Shown one piece after another: positions 8,034 to 17,364 of a stretch of 64,000 nucleotides of DNA. This DNA comes from CAZVFX01 sp964626565 (GTDB lineage Bacteria; Myxococcota_A; UBA9042; CAIXZC01): positions 16,363-80,362 of the forward strand of contig CAZVFX010000018.1 in assembly GCA_964626565.1 (NCBI GenBank). The letters are read 5' to 3'. How positions within the stretch are numbered: the first letter of the stretch is position 1; the number at the start of each line of letters is the position of its first letter. A model generated the notes under the pieces. The model was given only the letters and a program-made list of their open reading frames with translations, had not been told where the DNA came from and searched no databases. Position numbers and translations under genes: made by a program.

Positions 8034-10331
8034 TTATTCCCTCCCCGTTGGCTCGCCGATTCGATGGCGGGGCAACTTGGGCATTGCTTGCGGTCTCAAC
8101 GCTTCCCTGGCAACGGGGCGAACCGGCACGCTTCGATCTACTCGGCCCGCGGGCGAACCGAGGGATGTCCCCGGCCCGACCTTGTGAAGCGGCGCCTTTT
8201 CCCGGCCGGACTTGCCCGGCGGGGTATCAGCGGGAGGCGGGACCTCGGCGCCCGGCTTATCCGCCGGGGATGGGCCCCCGCCCTCGTCGGGCTTGCCAGC
8301 CTTCTCTCCGGCCTTCCCCGGCTTGACCACGGAGTCGCCTGCATCACCCGGCGCGACGCCGGGACCATCCTTGACTTCTTCTCCACCCGGAGTCGCCGGA
8401 GCACCCTTTTCGTCCTTACCGGCCGCCGGTTCCTTGCCTTCTTTGCCTTCCGTACCTTCCGCACCTTCCTCTGTCCCGGGCAGGCCAGCGTCACCTTCGC
8501 GCTCCTTCTTGAGCTCTTCCGCCGCCTTCTGCGGGCACGAAACGTTGAAGTCGACGGTGAAGCGCCACCACCCTTCTTTACCTGCGGTGGCCTTCAACAT
8601 CTCCTGCTTGGTGCGCTGAACGTTGTGGAAGCAGGCGTGCTGACCGAGCATGGAGAGGAACAACTCCATGGTCGCAACCGATGACGCGTTGCCCGTGAAT
8701 TCCACTGCCCCTTCGCCCACCGCGGTACGGCTGGCGCCATCGATACGCATCTGGTTGAACTCCAGGTGGTGAACGATGTCAACCGACTCAGCAGGCTGGG
8801 CAAGCTCGCCTTCAATCCCGCCCGCCCCCTCTGCCCCCGGCGACGGAGGCGATTCGGGAAGGGGAGTACCCGGACTATCGGGGCTGGGCGGAACGCCCGC
8901 TTCCGGCTGGCCTTCCGCAGCCGCGTCGACTACAGCCTCCTCCGGCACTTCGGGCGCTACCTTCTCTCCCGTGGGCTGCCCATCGATGCGGGCCACAATG
9001 TCGGCGACTTCCCAGAATACGTCGTGAGCAGTGAGATCAGGGAACACAGTCCAGACCTCGGCGGGAGGCATCTCCTCCAACTGGTCGAGGATTTCCTGCC
9101 AATCCTCCAACTCCTCGCCCAGAATGGTAGAGGACAATTCGCCAAGCTGTACCCGCAACAGGTCGGCCTGTTGCACAAAGGAGCGGTACTTCATCACCTG
9201 AGGCGCGGCCAGCACCGAAAAGATGAACACGGCCATTAGCGCCAGGTAGACCATCCGCCCCCGCACGAACTTGAAATCTCCTTCGTAGGCAAACTCTCCC
9301 TGCCGGAAGCTGATGCGCTGGGAGTCACCGCCTTTCTGGCTGTAGTAGCCCTGGGCCACCGCTGAGATGTACTCGGGGTGGTCGATGCTCTGGTCGATGG
9401 TGAGCTTGAGCATGGATGGGAAGAGTTGCTCCACCGGCTTGCCCAACGCGGTCCCGAGGAACGAGTCCAGCCCGTTGAGACGGGCGCTGCCGCCGAAGAT
9501 GAACACGCGGTCCACTTCGCCCAACGCCTTGAACGCCTGCCGCATGTCGCGGGCCAGGGGCCGCAACCCCTTGTTCAGACAATCCGCAACTTCCTGGAGC
9601 CGCCCTACCGCAACCCCTTCACCTGCCGGGTAGAGGTGAGCACTGTGTTTCTCGCGCTCGGCTTCTCCCGGTTCCAGAGAGAACTGCTCAGCCATGGCCC
9701 GGGTCAGGTCCCAGCCGCCGAAGACGATTGTCCGGCAACCGAGCATGCCCGACGGGTCGGTGATAGTTATCACTGTTTTTCGATGACCGATATCCACGAA
9801 GGCCAACGTCTCATCCCCGGCATCGCTGAGCAACTCCCGGAGCCGCGCGTTGGCCAGCGCCTGGTGCCCCATCACCCGCGGGTCGATGTTGGCGCCTCCA
9901 AACATCTCCGCGTACTCTTCGACATCCTTGCGGGGAGCCACGGAAACAAACAGCTTAGCCCCTTCCTTGCTCTTCTCCCGCACCACATAGTCATAGACTA
10001 TCTCGTCAGCGGAATAGGGCACATGGTTCTCCAGTTCGAACCCCAGCACCTGGTCGATCTTGCCCCGGTCGGTAAAAGGCAACTCAACCGTGCGGTTCAT
10101 AATCCTGTCCGCCTGCATCACGACGGTGACTGCGTCGCCGGTGAGCCGTTTGCCAGGCATCAGGTCCCGGGCTGCCCGGGCCTGCTCAGAACGTCGCGTC
10201 TTCGGTTCCAGGGCCGAGTGGTACTTCTCGGCACTTGCCGACGTCACCTGAAAACCGACGAACGGCACCTTAGCCTCCACGCTCTTGGCCGAGTAACTGC
10301 CGATATCGAGCACTTGCACCTTCTGCGCCAT
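8034..10331 (-). CDS. gspL: Type II secretion system protein GspL (PilM-like domain, long Pro/Gly/Lys tail)
   Basis: 765 residues. Residues 1-330 form an actin-fold PilM/GspL cytoplasmic domain (VLDIGSYSAKSVEAKVPFVG; AFVDIGHRKTVITITDPSG; VFIFGGSARLNGLDSFLG). One membrane segment follows (MVYLALMAVFIFSVLAAPQV near residue 360), then a periplasmic domain interrupted by a Pro/Ser/Gly-rich linker. The last 165 residues are a low-complexity Gly/Pro/Glu/Lys tail that ordinary GspL (about 400 residues) lacks. GspL binds the GspE ATPase and couples it to GspM and GspF. The gene sits seven bases after gspK. The tail is presumably periplasmic and possibly cell-wall associated, which is inference. Confidence 0.88.
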   Translation of the reverse strand: MAQKVQVLDIGSYSAKSVEAKVPFVGFQVTSASAEKYHSALEPKTRRSEQARAARDLMPGKRLTGDAVTVVMQADRIMNRTVELPFTDRGKIDQVLGFELENHVPYSADEIVYDYVVREKSKEGAKLFVSVAPRKDVEEYAEMFGGANIDPRVMGHQALANARLRELLSDAGDETLAFVDIGHRKTVITITDPSGMLGCRTIVFGGWDLTRAMAEQFSLEPGEAEREKHSAHLYPAGEGVAVGRLQEVADCLNKGLRPLARDMRQAFKALGEVDRVFIFGGSARLNGLDSFLGTALGKPVEQLFPSMLKLTIDQSIDHPEYISAVAQGYYSQKGGDSQRISFRQGEFAYEGDFKFVRGRMVYLALMAVFIFSVLAAPQVMKYRSFVQQADLLRVQLGELSSTILGEELEDWQEILDQLEEMPPAEVWTVFPDLTAHDVFWEVADIVARIDGQPTGEKVAPEVPEEAVVDAAAEGQPEAGVPPSPDSPGTPLPESPPSPGAEGAGGIEGELAQPAESVDIVHHLEFNQMRIDGASRTAVGEGAVEFTGNASSVATMELFLSMLGQHACFHNVQRTKQEMLKATAGKEGWWRFTVDFNVSCPQKAAEELKKEREGDAGLPGTEEGAEGTEGKEGKEPAAGKDEKGAPATPGGEEVKDGPGVAPGDAGDSVVKPGKAGEKAGKPDEGGGPSPADKPGAEVPPPADTPPGKSGREKAPLHKVGPGTSLGSPAGRVDRSVPVRPVAREALRPQAMPKLPRHRIGEPTGRE

Positions 10332-10338
10332 GTTTTCG

Positions 10339-11547
10339 CTACTCCCTCCAGTAGACCACCCTGCCGGTGGACGTATCCAGAACCGCAGTTATCGTCTTCT
10401 CCACTCCCCCTGCCTGACCCTTGGCCGTCACTCTCCAGATCTTGCCTTTGGTCCCTACCTTCTTCTGCAGCGATGCTCCATCCAGGGGAAGATCTTCCCC
10501 GATGAAAGCCCCCAACTTCGAAAAGAAGCTCACGAAATCCTTGCCGCTGCTGAACGGAGGCGTGAACAGCTTGTTCTTCACGCTCCGGCAGATCTCCATG
10601 TACTCTCCCACAATATCGATGGGTGCGGGGATACCCATCTGACGAGCCTGGGGATTGCACAGCACCTGGCCCATGTCCACCATGTGGGAGCAGACCAGCC
10701 CCTTGATTACCTCAATGTCCGCCGCATTCACGTTGAGTTTCTCTGTGTGATAGACGGTGACCTTGTCCTTCAGCAGGCAGTAGACGCCGTCGGTTACGCC
10801 ATCAACGTAGCGAAGCTCCTCGACGGTATCGTATCTGGCGTTCTTCACCTTGTAGCGATGCTTCGAATACTTCCGCCCACCGCCCTCGCCGGAACCGCCG
10901 GTAGCCTCTACCACCATGCCCGATTCAAACTGAGTCTTGTTGTCATCCTGATCGGCCCAGTCGATGATCGCACCCACCACCTCGTCCACCTTGCGCTCGT
11001 TTTCATCGAACAGGTCGCTGGTGAAGTTGCGCATGAACAGCCCCTTCAACTCGGTGTACAGGGTCTGCTTGTCCTGGATTGAATCCACCAGGTTCACATT
11101 GATCTTGCCGTCCTCCAACTCCACCTTGCAGTCGAAAGCCTGCCCCTCGGGAAGGCCCAGACCCTCTACGCCGGTAAGATCCATCACGTCAACGCCGTAC
11201 AGGTTGAACTTCGATGTGGCGAACCCCTTGCACAACGGCTCGATAGCCCTCCAGATCTCGATATTCTGCATGCTGCGACCGCCGCCGCCCACAAAAGACG
11301 AATAGAGACCGACGATCTTGTCCACAACCTCCTTGGCTTCCAGCGTGAACAGCGCAATCACAATGCCCGATCTGGCGTTGAAGTAAGCCTGTACCTCCTT
11401 CTGGGCATGCCGGGTCATGCCGATGTTGATCCGGGTGTTATACGAGAACTCGGCCACTGCCGCGGCCAGCACGACAATGGCGCTCAAGACTATGAGGAGC
11501 GCCACTCCCTGCTGCCCACCGAATTCCTTTGTTTTGCTTTCTTCCAT
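10339..11547 (-). CDS. gspK: Type II secretion system minor pseudopilin GspK
   Basis: 402 residues. The class III leader is GGQQG|VALLIVLSAIVVLAAA. Position +5 of the mature protein is not glutamate, as is usual for GspK, the tip pseudopilin. The long globular part contains helix-hairpin-helix-like segments (LNVNAADIEVIKGLV), common in GspK proteins. GspK caps the pseudopilus with GspI and GspJ. The gene follows gspJ after three bases and the C-terminus ends TSTGRVVYWRE. Length is somewhat above the usual 320-350 residues. Confidence 0.93.
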   Translation of the reverse strand: MEESKTKEFGGQQGVALLIVLSAIVVLAAAVAEFSYNTRINIGMTRHAQKEVQAYFNARSGIVIALFTLEAKEVVDKIVGLYSSFVGGGGRSMQNIEIWRAIEPLCKGFATSKFNLYGVDVMDLTGVEGLGLPEGQAFDCKVELEDGKINVNLVDSIQDKQTLYTELKGLFMRNFTSDLFDENERKVDEVVGAIIDWADQDDNKTQFESGMVVEATGGSGEGGGRKYSKHRYKVKNARYDTVEELRYVDGVTDGVYCLLKDKVTVYHTEKLNVNAADIEVIKGLVCSHMVDMGQVLCNPQARQMGIPAPIDIVGEYMEICRSVKNKLFTPPFSSGKDFVSFFSKLGAFIGEDLPLDGASLQKKVGTKGKIWRVTAKGQAGGVEKTITAVLDTSTGRVVYWRE

Positions 11548-11550
11548 CGC

Positions 11551-12264
11551 CTACCAGTTGAACGCGTGCCTCAAGGGCAACTCCGTCTCTGTTTCAAAGG
11601 GATATTCTTCACCGTCCTCGTCCACCAGCACCAGCGTTATCCGCACCCGGTCGGGGAGCACAAACTCCTCTTCCTCGTCCACCCCGGCCAGCTTCTTGGA
11701 CAGCTTGTGCGCCTTCTCCATACTCTTATCGAGGAAAATCGGGTCCGTGTCCTCCAACTCGGCCTCCCAATCATCGGTCCAGTCTTCCTGCAGCGGGTCA
11801 TAGTACTCGAACTCCAACTTCTTCACGCCATGGGCCAGCACCTCTTCGGTGCCGCCCTTCTCAGGACGATCATCAATAATCGTCTTTTCCCGGCGGATGA
11901 GCTGCTTGACTCCTGCCTTGCTCTTGAGAAAGAAGGACACTACTCCCTGGTCCGATTCCGGAGCCTCGGCGTTCCACCGGTAGTGGCCCAGGTAGGTGAA
12001 GGTAACTTTGTCGTCCTTGCCGATAAAAAGCGTTTCCCGGTTCTTCTCCATGATGCTCACGTGCTTGGAAATGAACGCGTTGGTCAGGTCCCGGACCATC
12101 TTCGTCAGCGCCACCCGCCCCGCGTGGTAACGCTCCTGGGTCTTCATGACGATACGCTGAGAAGAGATGGTCACCGACAGGCTGCCGTACACCAGGGAGG
12201 CGACCATCGCCAGAATGCCGACGCTGATCATTAACTCCATCATGGTGAACCCGCGCGCTCTCAT
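11551..12264 (-). CDS. gspJ: Type II secretion system minor pseudopilin GspJ
   Basis: 237 residues. The prepilin leader and methylation motif are RARG|FTMMELMISVGILAMVAS, with glutamate at +5 of the mature protein. The remainder matches GspJ (RVALTKMVRDLTNAFI; AHGVKKLEFEYYDPLQEDWT). GspJ joins GspI and GspK in the tip complex of the pseudopilus and is cleaved and N-methylated by the GspO prepilin peptidase, which is not encoded in this window. The start overlaps the gspI stop by four bases. Confidence 0.93.
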   Translation of the reverse strand: MRARGFTMMELMISVGILAMVASLVYGSLSVTISSQRIVMKTQERYHAGRVALTKMVRDLTNAFISKHVSIMEKNRETLFIGKDDKVTFTYLGHYRWNAEAPESDQGVVSFFLKSKAGVKQLIRREKTIIDDRPEKGGTEEVLAHGVKKLEFEYYDPLQEDWTDDWEAELEDTDPIFLDKSMEKAHKLSKKLAGVDEEEEFVLPDRVRITLVLVDEDGEEYPFETETELPLRHAFNW

Positions 12265-13133
12265 CGTCCACCACCTCCACTTCCGCCGGAAGTCGGCGGA
12301 GGAGTGATTCCGCCCCTTCCTCCGGCACCGCCAACACCGCCGCGTCCGCCGCCCGCTCCCGGCAGCCCGGGAACCATCCCCTCGTCAATCACTTCCTTGG
12401 CGTCCTCCATCTCTTTCAGTTGCTGCAACTCCTCTTCCGGCATGGACGCAATGTACGTGCTCACCGCAAACTCACGGGTACCGAAGGGCCCCTCGTTCCA
12501 GGTAATCCGCACCGTCAGTTTTCGCGTCCGGTTGCCGACCTCCTGCAACACCTGCGGCACAAAAGCCTGCATGCCCATGAATCCCATAAGCAGGGCTGAG
12601 ATGTTGATGTTACACAGGCTCATCAAGGCCTCGCCTTCAGGCCCCAGGAAAGGCAACAGGAACGCCAGACCGCTAAGGTCCATGCCGCCCATCTCGCTCT
12701 GCCCCGACACCAGCCCTTCCACCGTCCCGGACATGGCGCCGCGGTCGCCGCCCTGCAGCGACTGCAGGCCGCCTTCACCCATGAGGCCGCCGAAACTCTG
12801 GTCCACCAGCGCCTGGATCTCGGTGGGTTCGAGGTCGAACCGCTCCAGGTCGTACTCGCATTCGAACATATCGTCGAACTTGTCTGGCACCTCGCAGTCC
12901 CGATCCGTAATGCTGTTCTCCGGGAATCCGTCCAGTCGATACTCTTCCTCGATCTCAAGGACAATGCCGCGCATGACGAGCGCAGCCGCCTGGCCCCGCT
13001 GCACCCGGAACGCATTGTTGATGCTGGACTGCTGCGCGGAAGTGATGGCAAGAAGCGCCACCGCGAGCACCGAAATCGCCACCATCATCTCCAGCAGGGA
13101 AAATCCCGCTTCGCTCTTTTTGAGCCGCCTCAC
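12261..13133 (-). CDS. gspI: Type II secretion system minor pseudopilin GspI, with internal insertion and Gly-rich tail
   Basis: 290 residues, against about 120-130 for typical GspI. The leader is KKSEAG|FSLLEMMVAISVLAVALL with glutamate at +5. The core strand near the end (RKLTVRITWNEGPFGTREFA) is the expected GspI ending. Between the N-terminal helix and this strand lies an insertion of about 90 residues, Gly/Met/Leu-rich (SLQGGDRGAMSGTVEGLVSG). After the core comes a Gly/Pro-rich tail (GAGGGRGGVGGAGGRGGITP). Both expansions are in frame and look like genuine protein. The start overlaps the gspH stop by four bases. Confidence 0.88.
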   Translation of the reverse strand: MRRLKKSEAGFSLLEMMVAISVLAVALLAITSAQQSSINNAFRVQRGQAAALVMRGIVLEIEEEYRLDGFPENSITDRDCEVPDKFDDMFECEYDLERFDLEPTEIQALVDQSFGGLMGEGGLQSLQGGDRGAMSGTVEGLVSGQSEMGGMDLSGLAFLLPFLGPEGEALMSLCNINISALLMGFMGMQAFVPQVLQEVGNRTRKLTVRITWNEGPFGTREFAVSTYIASMPEEELQQLKEMEDAKEVIDEGMVPGLPGAGGGRGGVGGAGGRGGITPPPTSGGSGGGGR

Positions 13134-13732
13134 TTCTTCTCCAACTCCTTAGGATCCAGCTCCTCTCGGTGAACAATGCCGGTGCCCAGCAACGAAGTGA
13201 CTTCAACAGTGAAGATCTCCTCACCGTCGGTCACCCAGATAAGCGCCTTTTCAGCCCTGCCGTCGGGAAAGAAGTGTATGCTCTCCTTCCCTTCCTCAAC
13301 GGGGTCCTTGTTATGCTTGGTCATGACCCGGGAAAAGCTGATCCCCTTGGGCAATTTCTCCTTCTTCACCCGCATGTCCTTGACCAGCTTGCCCGAGGGC
13401 GCAGCCTCCTCTCCCTCTTTGTCTTCCTTGCGCTCCCGCTCCTCAACAAAGGCGTCGGTACACGCTTCCTTAGGCTCCACCTCTTCCACGTAGTAGGAGC
13501 GCCCCTCGATATCGATCACGAGGCGATGCATCTTGCCCCGGAGGCTCGCCAGGTTGTAGGTGTACCTGGCCATGGCCGACAGCTTGTTCACAGTCTTGGT
13601 GAGCCTCGCACCGAAGATCCCTTCCGCAGACACCGCGACCACGGATAGCACGATGGAGATCAACATCACCACCGTCAGAATCTCGATGAGCGTCATGCCG
13701 GCTTCCGCCGTCAATTTGTCGTTTCGGCTCAT
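13130..13732 (-). CDS. gspH: Type II secretion system minor pseudopilin GspH
   Basis: 200 residues. The prepilin leader is LTAEAG|MTLIEILTVVMLISIVLS with glutamate at +5. The downstream part has the GspH/FimT-like pattern of short beta strands with a charged loop (EERERKEDKEGEEAAPSG). Its place between gspG and gspI fits the canonical G-H-I-J-K order. GspH is a minor pseudopilin beneath the GspIJK tip. Translational coupling to gspI is suggested by the four-base overlap. Confidence 0.9.
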   Translation of the reverse strand: MSRNDKLTAEAGMTLIEILTVVMLISIVLSVVAVSAEGIFGARLTKTVNKLSAMARYTYNLASLRGKMHRLVIDIEGRSYYVEEVEPKEACTDAFVEERERKEDKEGEEAAPSGKLVKDMRVKKEKLPKGISFSRVMTKHNKDPVEEGKESIHFFPDGRAEKALIWVTDGEEIFTVEVTSLLGTGIVHREELDPKELEKK

Positions 13733-13750
13733 GTCACCAACCGGGCTGGT

Positions 13751-14176
13751 CTATTCCTCTTCCTCATCGTCATAGCAGATGTCGTCGTCGGAGCCCTCCT
13801 TCTTGTCAGGCCCACCCGAGCACAGCTTGAACCCGTCACCATCGTTGGAATAGATGAGTTTCTTCTTCCACGGGTCCTTCAGTTGCGACTTCTTGAGGAT
13901 CGCCTTGCGCTTGCCCTTCTCTTTCTTGGCCAGTTCGTTGAGGCCGCCGGGATACTCATCGTTCTCGTACAGGTACATCTCCAAATGGTTCGCAATGTTG
14001 TCGATCTGCGCCTTGCAAGCATCGATCTTCGCCTGGGCGAAGTACCTGGTGACACCGAAACCGACCGCGCCGGCCACAATGCCGATAATGGCGATGACCA
14101 CCATGATCTCGATGAGGGTCATACCTTTCTGCCCCTCGGCCAACAACTTCTTCGACAGTTCATGCCTGACGTTCAT
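13751..14176 (-). CDS. gspG: Type II secretion system major pseudopilin GspG
   Basis: 141 residues from ATG at 14176, which has GGGGAGGAG at good spacing. An upstream in-frame ATG at 14266 is rejected because it would translate the AATTGATAATTG intergenic repeat. The leader is LLAEGQKG|MTLIEIMVVIAIIGIVAG. The body shows the GspG pattern DACKAQIDNIANHLEMYLYE followed by DEYPGGLNELAKKEKGKRKA. The C-terminus is acidic (KKEGSDDDICYDDEEEE), consistent with the calcium site of major pseudopilins. This is the main subunit of the pseudopilus that drives substrate through the secretin. Confidence 0.95.
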   Translation of the reverse strand: MNVRHELSKKLLAEGQKGMTLIEIMVVIAIIGIVAGAVGFGVTRYFAQAKIDACKAQIDNIANHLEMYLYENDEYPGGLNELAKKEKGKRKAILKKSQLKDPWKKKLIYSNDGDGFKLCSGGPDKKEGSDDDICYDDEEEE

Positions 14177-14216
14177 GCCGCTCTCCTCCCCGCTCTCGTC
14201 TTCCCCATTCATTGGC

Positions 14217-14256
14217 GATTGATAATTGATAATTGGTAATTGATAATTGGTAATTG
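14217..14256. repeat. AT-rich dispersed repeat (AATTGATAATTG family), copy 1
   Basis: About 40 bases of tandem-like TTGATAATTG / TTGGTAATTG units in an otherwise GC-rich region between gspG and gspF. A second copy of the family lies at 21228-21256. It has no coding role once the gspG start is placed at 14176. Confidence 0.8.
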
Positions 14257-14268
14257 CTTCTCCCATAA

Positions 14269-15507
14269 CTACCCCTTCAGCAATTCGTTCATTTGCAGCA
14301 TCGGTGTGAGGATCGCGAACACAATCAAGGCCACGACTACTCCCATGCCGACAATCATCAACGGCTCAAGCAAAGACGTGAGCACGTTTATCTTCGAGTC
14401 CACCTGCATCTCGTACGCGCTGGCTACATTATCCAGCATGTTCTCCATTTCTCCGGAAGCCTCACCCACCGCGATCATGTGCACCACCATGGGTGGAAAC
14501 TCCCCGCTGCGTTTTAGCGGCGGCGCCAGGCTGTCACCTTCCTGCACCGCCAGACGGGCGTCTTCCACCACCCCGGCCAGCATGCTGTTGCCGATGACGT
14601 GCTTGACGATCTCGAGGGAGGTGATGATCGGCACGCCGCTTTGCAGCAAGGTGCCCAGCGTGCGGGAGAAACGGGTAATCGCCACCATGCGCAGCAACGG
14701 CCCGAACAGCGGCAGCTTCAAGGTCAGGCGATCCATACGCTTGCGGCCCACCGGACTCCGACGATAGCGGTTGAAAAGCCAGATGCCGATGATGATGGCG
14801 CCCAACGTCGCGTGCCACCAGTCCTGGATGTACTCCGACACCCAGATGAGACCCCGCGTAATGGCAGGCAACTTGCCGCCCATCTCGGTAAACATCACGG
14901 TCAGTTTCGGCACCACGAACATCATGAGCAGGGAGACGATTCCGGTACCCAGCACCAGCATGATGATCGGGTAGGTCATAGCCCCGACAATACGCCCCTT
15001 GAGCTTGGCCTGGGCCTCGGTGAAATCCGCCAGCCGCAAAAACACCTGGTCAAGAGTTCCCGATGACTCACCCGCCTTCACCATGTTCACAAACAGGTCC
15101 GGGAATACGCCGGGATTATCGGCCATGGCCGCGTGTAAAGCCTTACCTTCCGTGACCGAGCGGCGGACTTCGCTCAAAACACGCTGCAGCCGGGGGTTTT
15201 CCGTCTGGCCCGCCACAGCCGCAAGGCTGTCGACGATGGAGATGGAGGCTCTCAGCAACGTCGCAATGAGCCGCGTCGCCTCGGCCAATTCCACCACCTT
15301 GACACGACGCATGAACAGCCTTCTCCTGCCGCCCGCCCGTTCGCCCTCACCCGCGTCCCCGGCCTCGTCGAAAGTCTCCTTGTAGGTGGAAAGGTAGACA
15401 CCCTGCTGCTTCAGCTCTTCCTTGAGAGTGCGGGCGTTGTCCGAGTCAAGGACCCCCTTGACCTCCTTACCCGACTTCCCTACCCCTCGATATTCGTATA
15501 CAGGCAT
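14269..15507 (-). CDS. gspF: Type II secretion system inner-membrane platform protein GspF
   Basis: 412 residues with the standard GspF layout: an N-terminal region (MPVYEYRGVGKSGKEVKGVL) and two homologous helical domains, each with hydrophobic segments (MTYPIIMLVLGTGIVSLLMM; LLEPLMIVGMGVVVALIVFA). The conserved motifs AGESSGTLDQVFLRLADFTE and VGEASGEMENMLDNVASAYE mark the two repeats. GspF is the polytopic core of the assembly platform and contacts GspE and GspL. It lies 113 bases downstream of gspE, a gap with no visible gene or strong signal. Confidence 0.96.
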   Translation of the reverse strand: MPVYEYRGVGKSGKEVKGVLDSDNARTLKEELKQQGVYLSTYKETFDEAGDAGEGERAGGRRRLFMRRVKVVELAEATRLIATLLRASISIVDSLAAVAGQTENPRLQRVLSEVRRSVTEGKALHAAMADNPGVFPDLFVNMVKAGESSGTLDQVFLRLADFTEAQAKLKGRIVGAMTYPIIMLVLGTGIVSLLMMFVVPKLTVMFTEMGGKLPAITRGLIWVSEYIQDWWHATLGAIIIGIWLFNRYRRSPVGRKRMDRLTLKLPLFGPLLRMVAITRFSRTLGTLLQSGVPIITSLEIVKHVIGNSMLAGVVEDARLAVQEGDSLAPPLKRSGEFPPMVVHMIAVGEASGEMENMLDNVASAYEMQVDSKINVLTSLLEPLMIVGMGVVVALIVFAILTPMLQMNELLKG

Positions 15508-15620
15508 TCTTTACACCGCTCCGCTCTGACCGATGCCCCGGTTCTCTGTCCAGTCCCTTTCCCTCCGGCCACCCATCATCTGCCCCTCGTAACTGGCGTT
15601 CTTCATTCCGTTCCTACCGT

Positions 15621-17360
15621 CTAGTACGTCGCCGTATCGTCCTGGGTCACCCTCAACACTTCCTCGATGGAGGTGAGTCCGTTCAGCACTTTCATCGACC
15701 CGTCGACGCGCAGGGTCCTCATGCCTTCCTCGATGGATTTGCGCCGAATTTCGGCAGAGTTGGCACGGGACATTACCAACTCACGCACCTCGTCGGTAAC
15801 CATGAGCAGTTCAAAGATCCCCTTTCGTCCCCGATAGCCGAGGCCCGAACACTCAGGGCACCCTTTCTTTCCGTAGATGGAAGCGCTCCGCCCATCGGTA
15901 ATCCCCAACTGTCTCATTTGCAGCGGGCTGGCTTCGTAGGCCTCCTTGCACGAGTTGCACAACACTCTTACCAACCGCTGTGCAACCGCGGCGATCACAG
16001 ACGAGGCGATGAGAAACGGCTCGACGCCCATATCGGTCAGACGGGTAAAAGTGGTGGGCGCATCGTTGGTGTGAACCGTGCTGAACACCAGGTGGCCGGT
16101 AAGAGACGCCTGCACCGCGATCTCCACCGTTTCGCGGTCACGAATTTCCCCGACCAGAATAACGTCGGGGTCCTGACGCAAGAACGCTCTTAGCGCGGAT
16201 GCAAAGGTCACATCAATCTTGGTGTTCACCTGCATCTGGTTGATGCCCACAAGCTGGTATTCCACCGGGTCTTCAATAGTAAGGATCTTCTTGTCCGGAG
16301 AGTTGATAACGGACAGCGCGGCATACAGAGTGGTGGTCTTACCCGACCCGGTAGGCCCGGTGACCATCACGATTCCGTGGGGGCGGTGAATCAGGTAGTC
16401 CAGCTTCTTGTGGTCCTCACCTTCCAACCCCAGGTCGACGAGGTCCAACACCGTCGCCGCCTTGTCCAACAGCCTCAACACCAGGCTTTCGCCATAGGCG
16501 ATAGGGATGGTCGAAAGTCGCATATCCACGTCGCGCCCGGCTATTCGAATACGGATTCTGCCATCCTGCGGCCGCCGTTTCTCAGCGATGTTCAAGTCGC
16601 CCATAATCTTGATTCTGGAAGTGATGCTCGCCTGCAGCCGCTTGGGAACTTCCAGCACCTCGTACAGCACGCCGTCACGCCGGAACCGTACTGAAATCGA
16701 TTTTTCAAACGGTTCAATGTGGATGTCCGACGCCTTTTCCTTTACGGCCTGGGCCAGAATCGAGTTGACCAACCTGATGATGGGGGCCTCGTCGTCCTCC
16801 TCCAAAAGGTCCTTGGTGGTCTCCTCCAGGTCATGAGCAAGGCGATCCAGGTCTTCGGAATCCTGAATATCCCCCATTACCTGCTGCGCACCGGTGCGGC
16901 GGTCATACTGGCTGTTGAGCGCGCTGCCCACCAGCTCGGCCGGCGCCACCATGGGCTCCACCCCGACTCCGTAAATGGAAGGCAGGTCGTCCAAGGCCGA
17001 GACGTCGGTGGGATCCGAAATGATCACTACCACCTTGCCACGCCGCCGATAGAGGGGCGCGAAACCACGCTGCCGGGCAAAAGCCAGGGGGAACGCCTCG
17101 ATGAGCCCCGGGTCCAACTGCTTGGGGTCGACATCATCCAGATATTCCATCCCGAACTGCCGGGCCAGGGCCCGGGCCACTTCCTTGCGGCTCACCACAC
17201 CCTGCTCTACCAGCAGTTCACCAATGAGCCCGCCCCGCTCCTGCTGGGCCTTCATCGCAGCCACAATGTCGGTATCCGACAGTTGGGCCAGGTCCTTCAG
17301 GATCTGCCCGAGAGGGCGGTCATCAAAGAGCGCAGCCTCCGTCTGTCTGTCATCGATCAT
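15621..17360 (-). CDS. gspE: Type II secretion system ATPase GspE
   Basis: 579 residues from ATG at 17360, with GGAG at a seven-base spacing inside the end of gspD. The N1E domain (LGQILKDLAQLSDTDIVAAM; ARALARQFGMEYLDDVDPKQ) is followed by the ATPase core: Walker A GPTGSGKTTTLYA, Asp box ILTIEDPVEYQL, Walker B RQDPDVILVGEIRDRETVEI and His box TGHLVFSTVHTNDA. The zinc-binding tetracysteine motif (CNSC...CPEC) is intact. It powers pseudopilus extension from the cytoplasmic face. A longer frame to 17648 exists, but its extra part only shadows gspD. Confidence 0.97.
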   Translation of the reverse strand: MIDDRQTEAALFDDRPLGQILKDLAQLSDTDIVAAMKAQQERGGLIGELLVEQGVVSRKEVARALARQFGMEYLDDVDPKQLDPGLIEAFPLAFARQRGFAPLYRRRGKVVVIISDPTDVSALDDLPSIYGVGVEPMVAPAELVGSALNSQYDRRTGAQQVMGDIQDSEDLDRLAHDLEETTKDLLEEDDEAPIIRLVNSILAQAVKEKASDIHIEPFEKSISVRFRRDGVLYEVLEVPKRLQASITSRIKIMGDLNIAEKRRPQDGRIRIRIAGRDVDMRLSTIPIAYGESLVLRLLDKAATVLDLVDLGLEGEDHKKLDYLIHRPHGIVMVTGPTGSGKTTTLYAALSVINSPDKKILTIEDPVEYQLVGINQMQVNTKIDVTFASALRAFLRQDPDVILVGEIRDRETVEIAVQASLTGHLVFSTVHTNDAPTTFTRLTDMGVEPFLIASSVIAAVAQRLVRVLCNSCKEAYEASPLQMRQLGITDGRSASIYGKKGCPECSGLGYRGRKGIFELLMVTDEVRELVMSRANSAEIRRKSIEEGMRTLRVDGSMKVLNGLTSIEEVLRVTQDDTATY

Positions 17361-17364
17361 TATT

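Noticed and set aside
14177..14266. N-terminal extension of gspG
   Set aside because: It would translate the AATTGATAATTG repeat, and GGGGAGGAG precedes the later ATG, which gives a normal prepilin leader.
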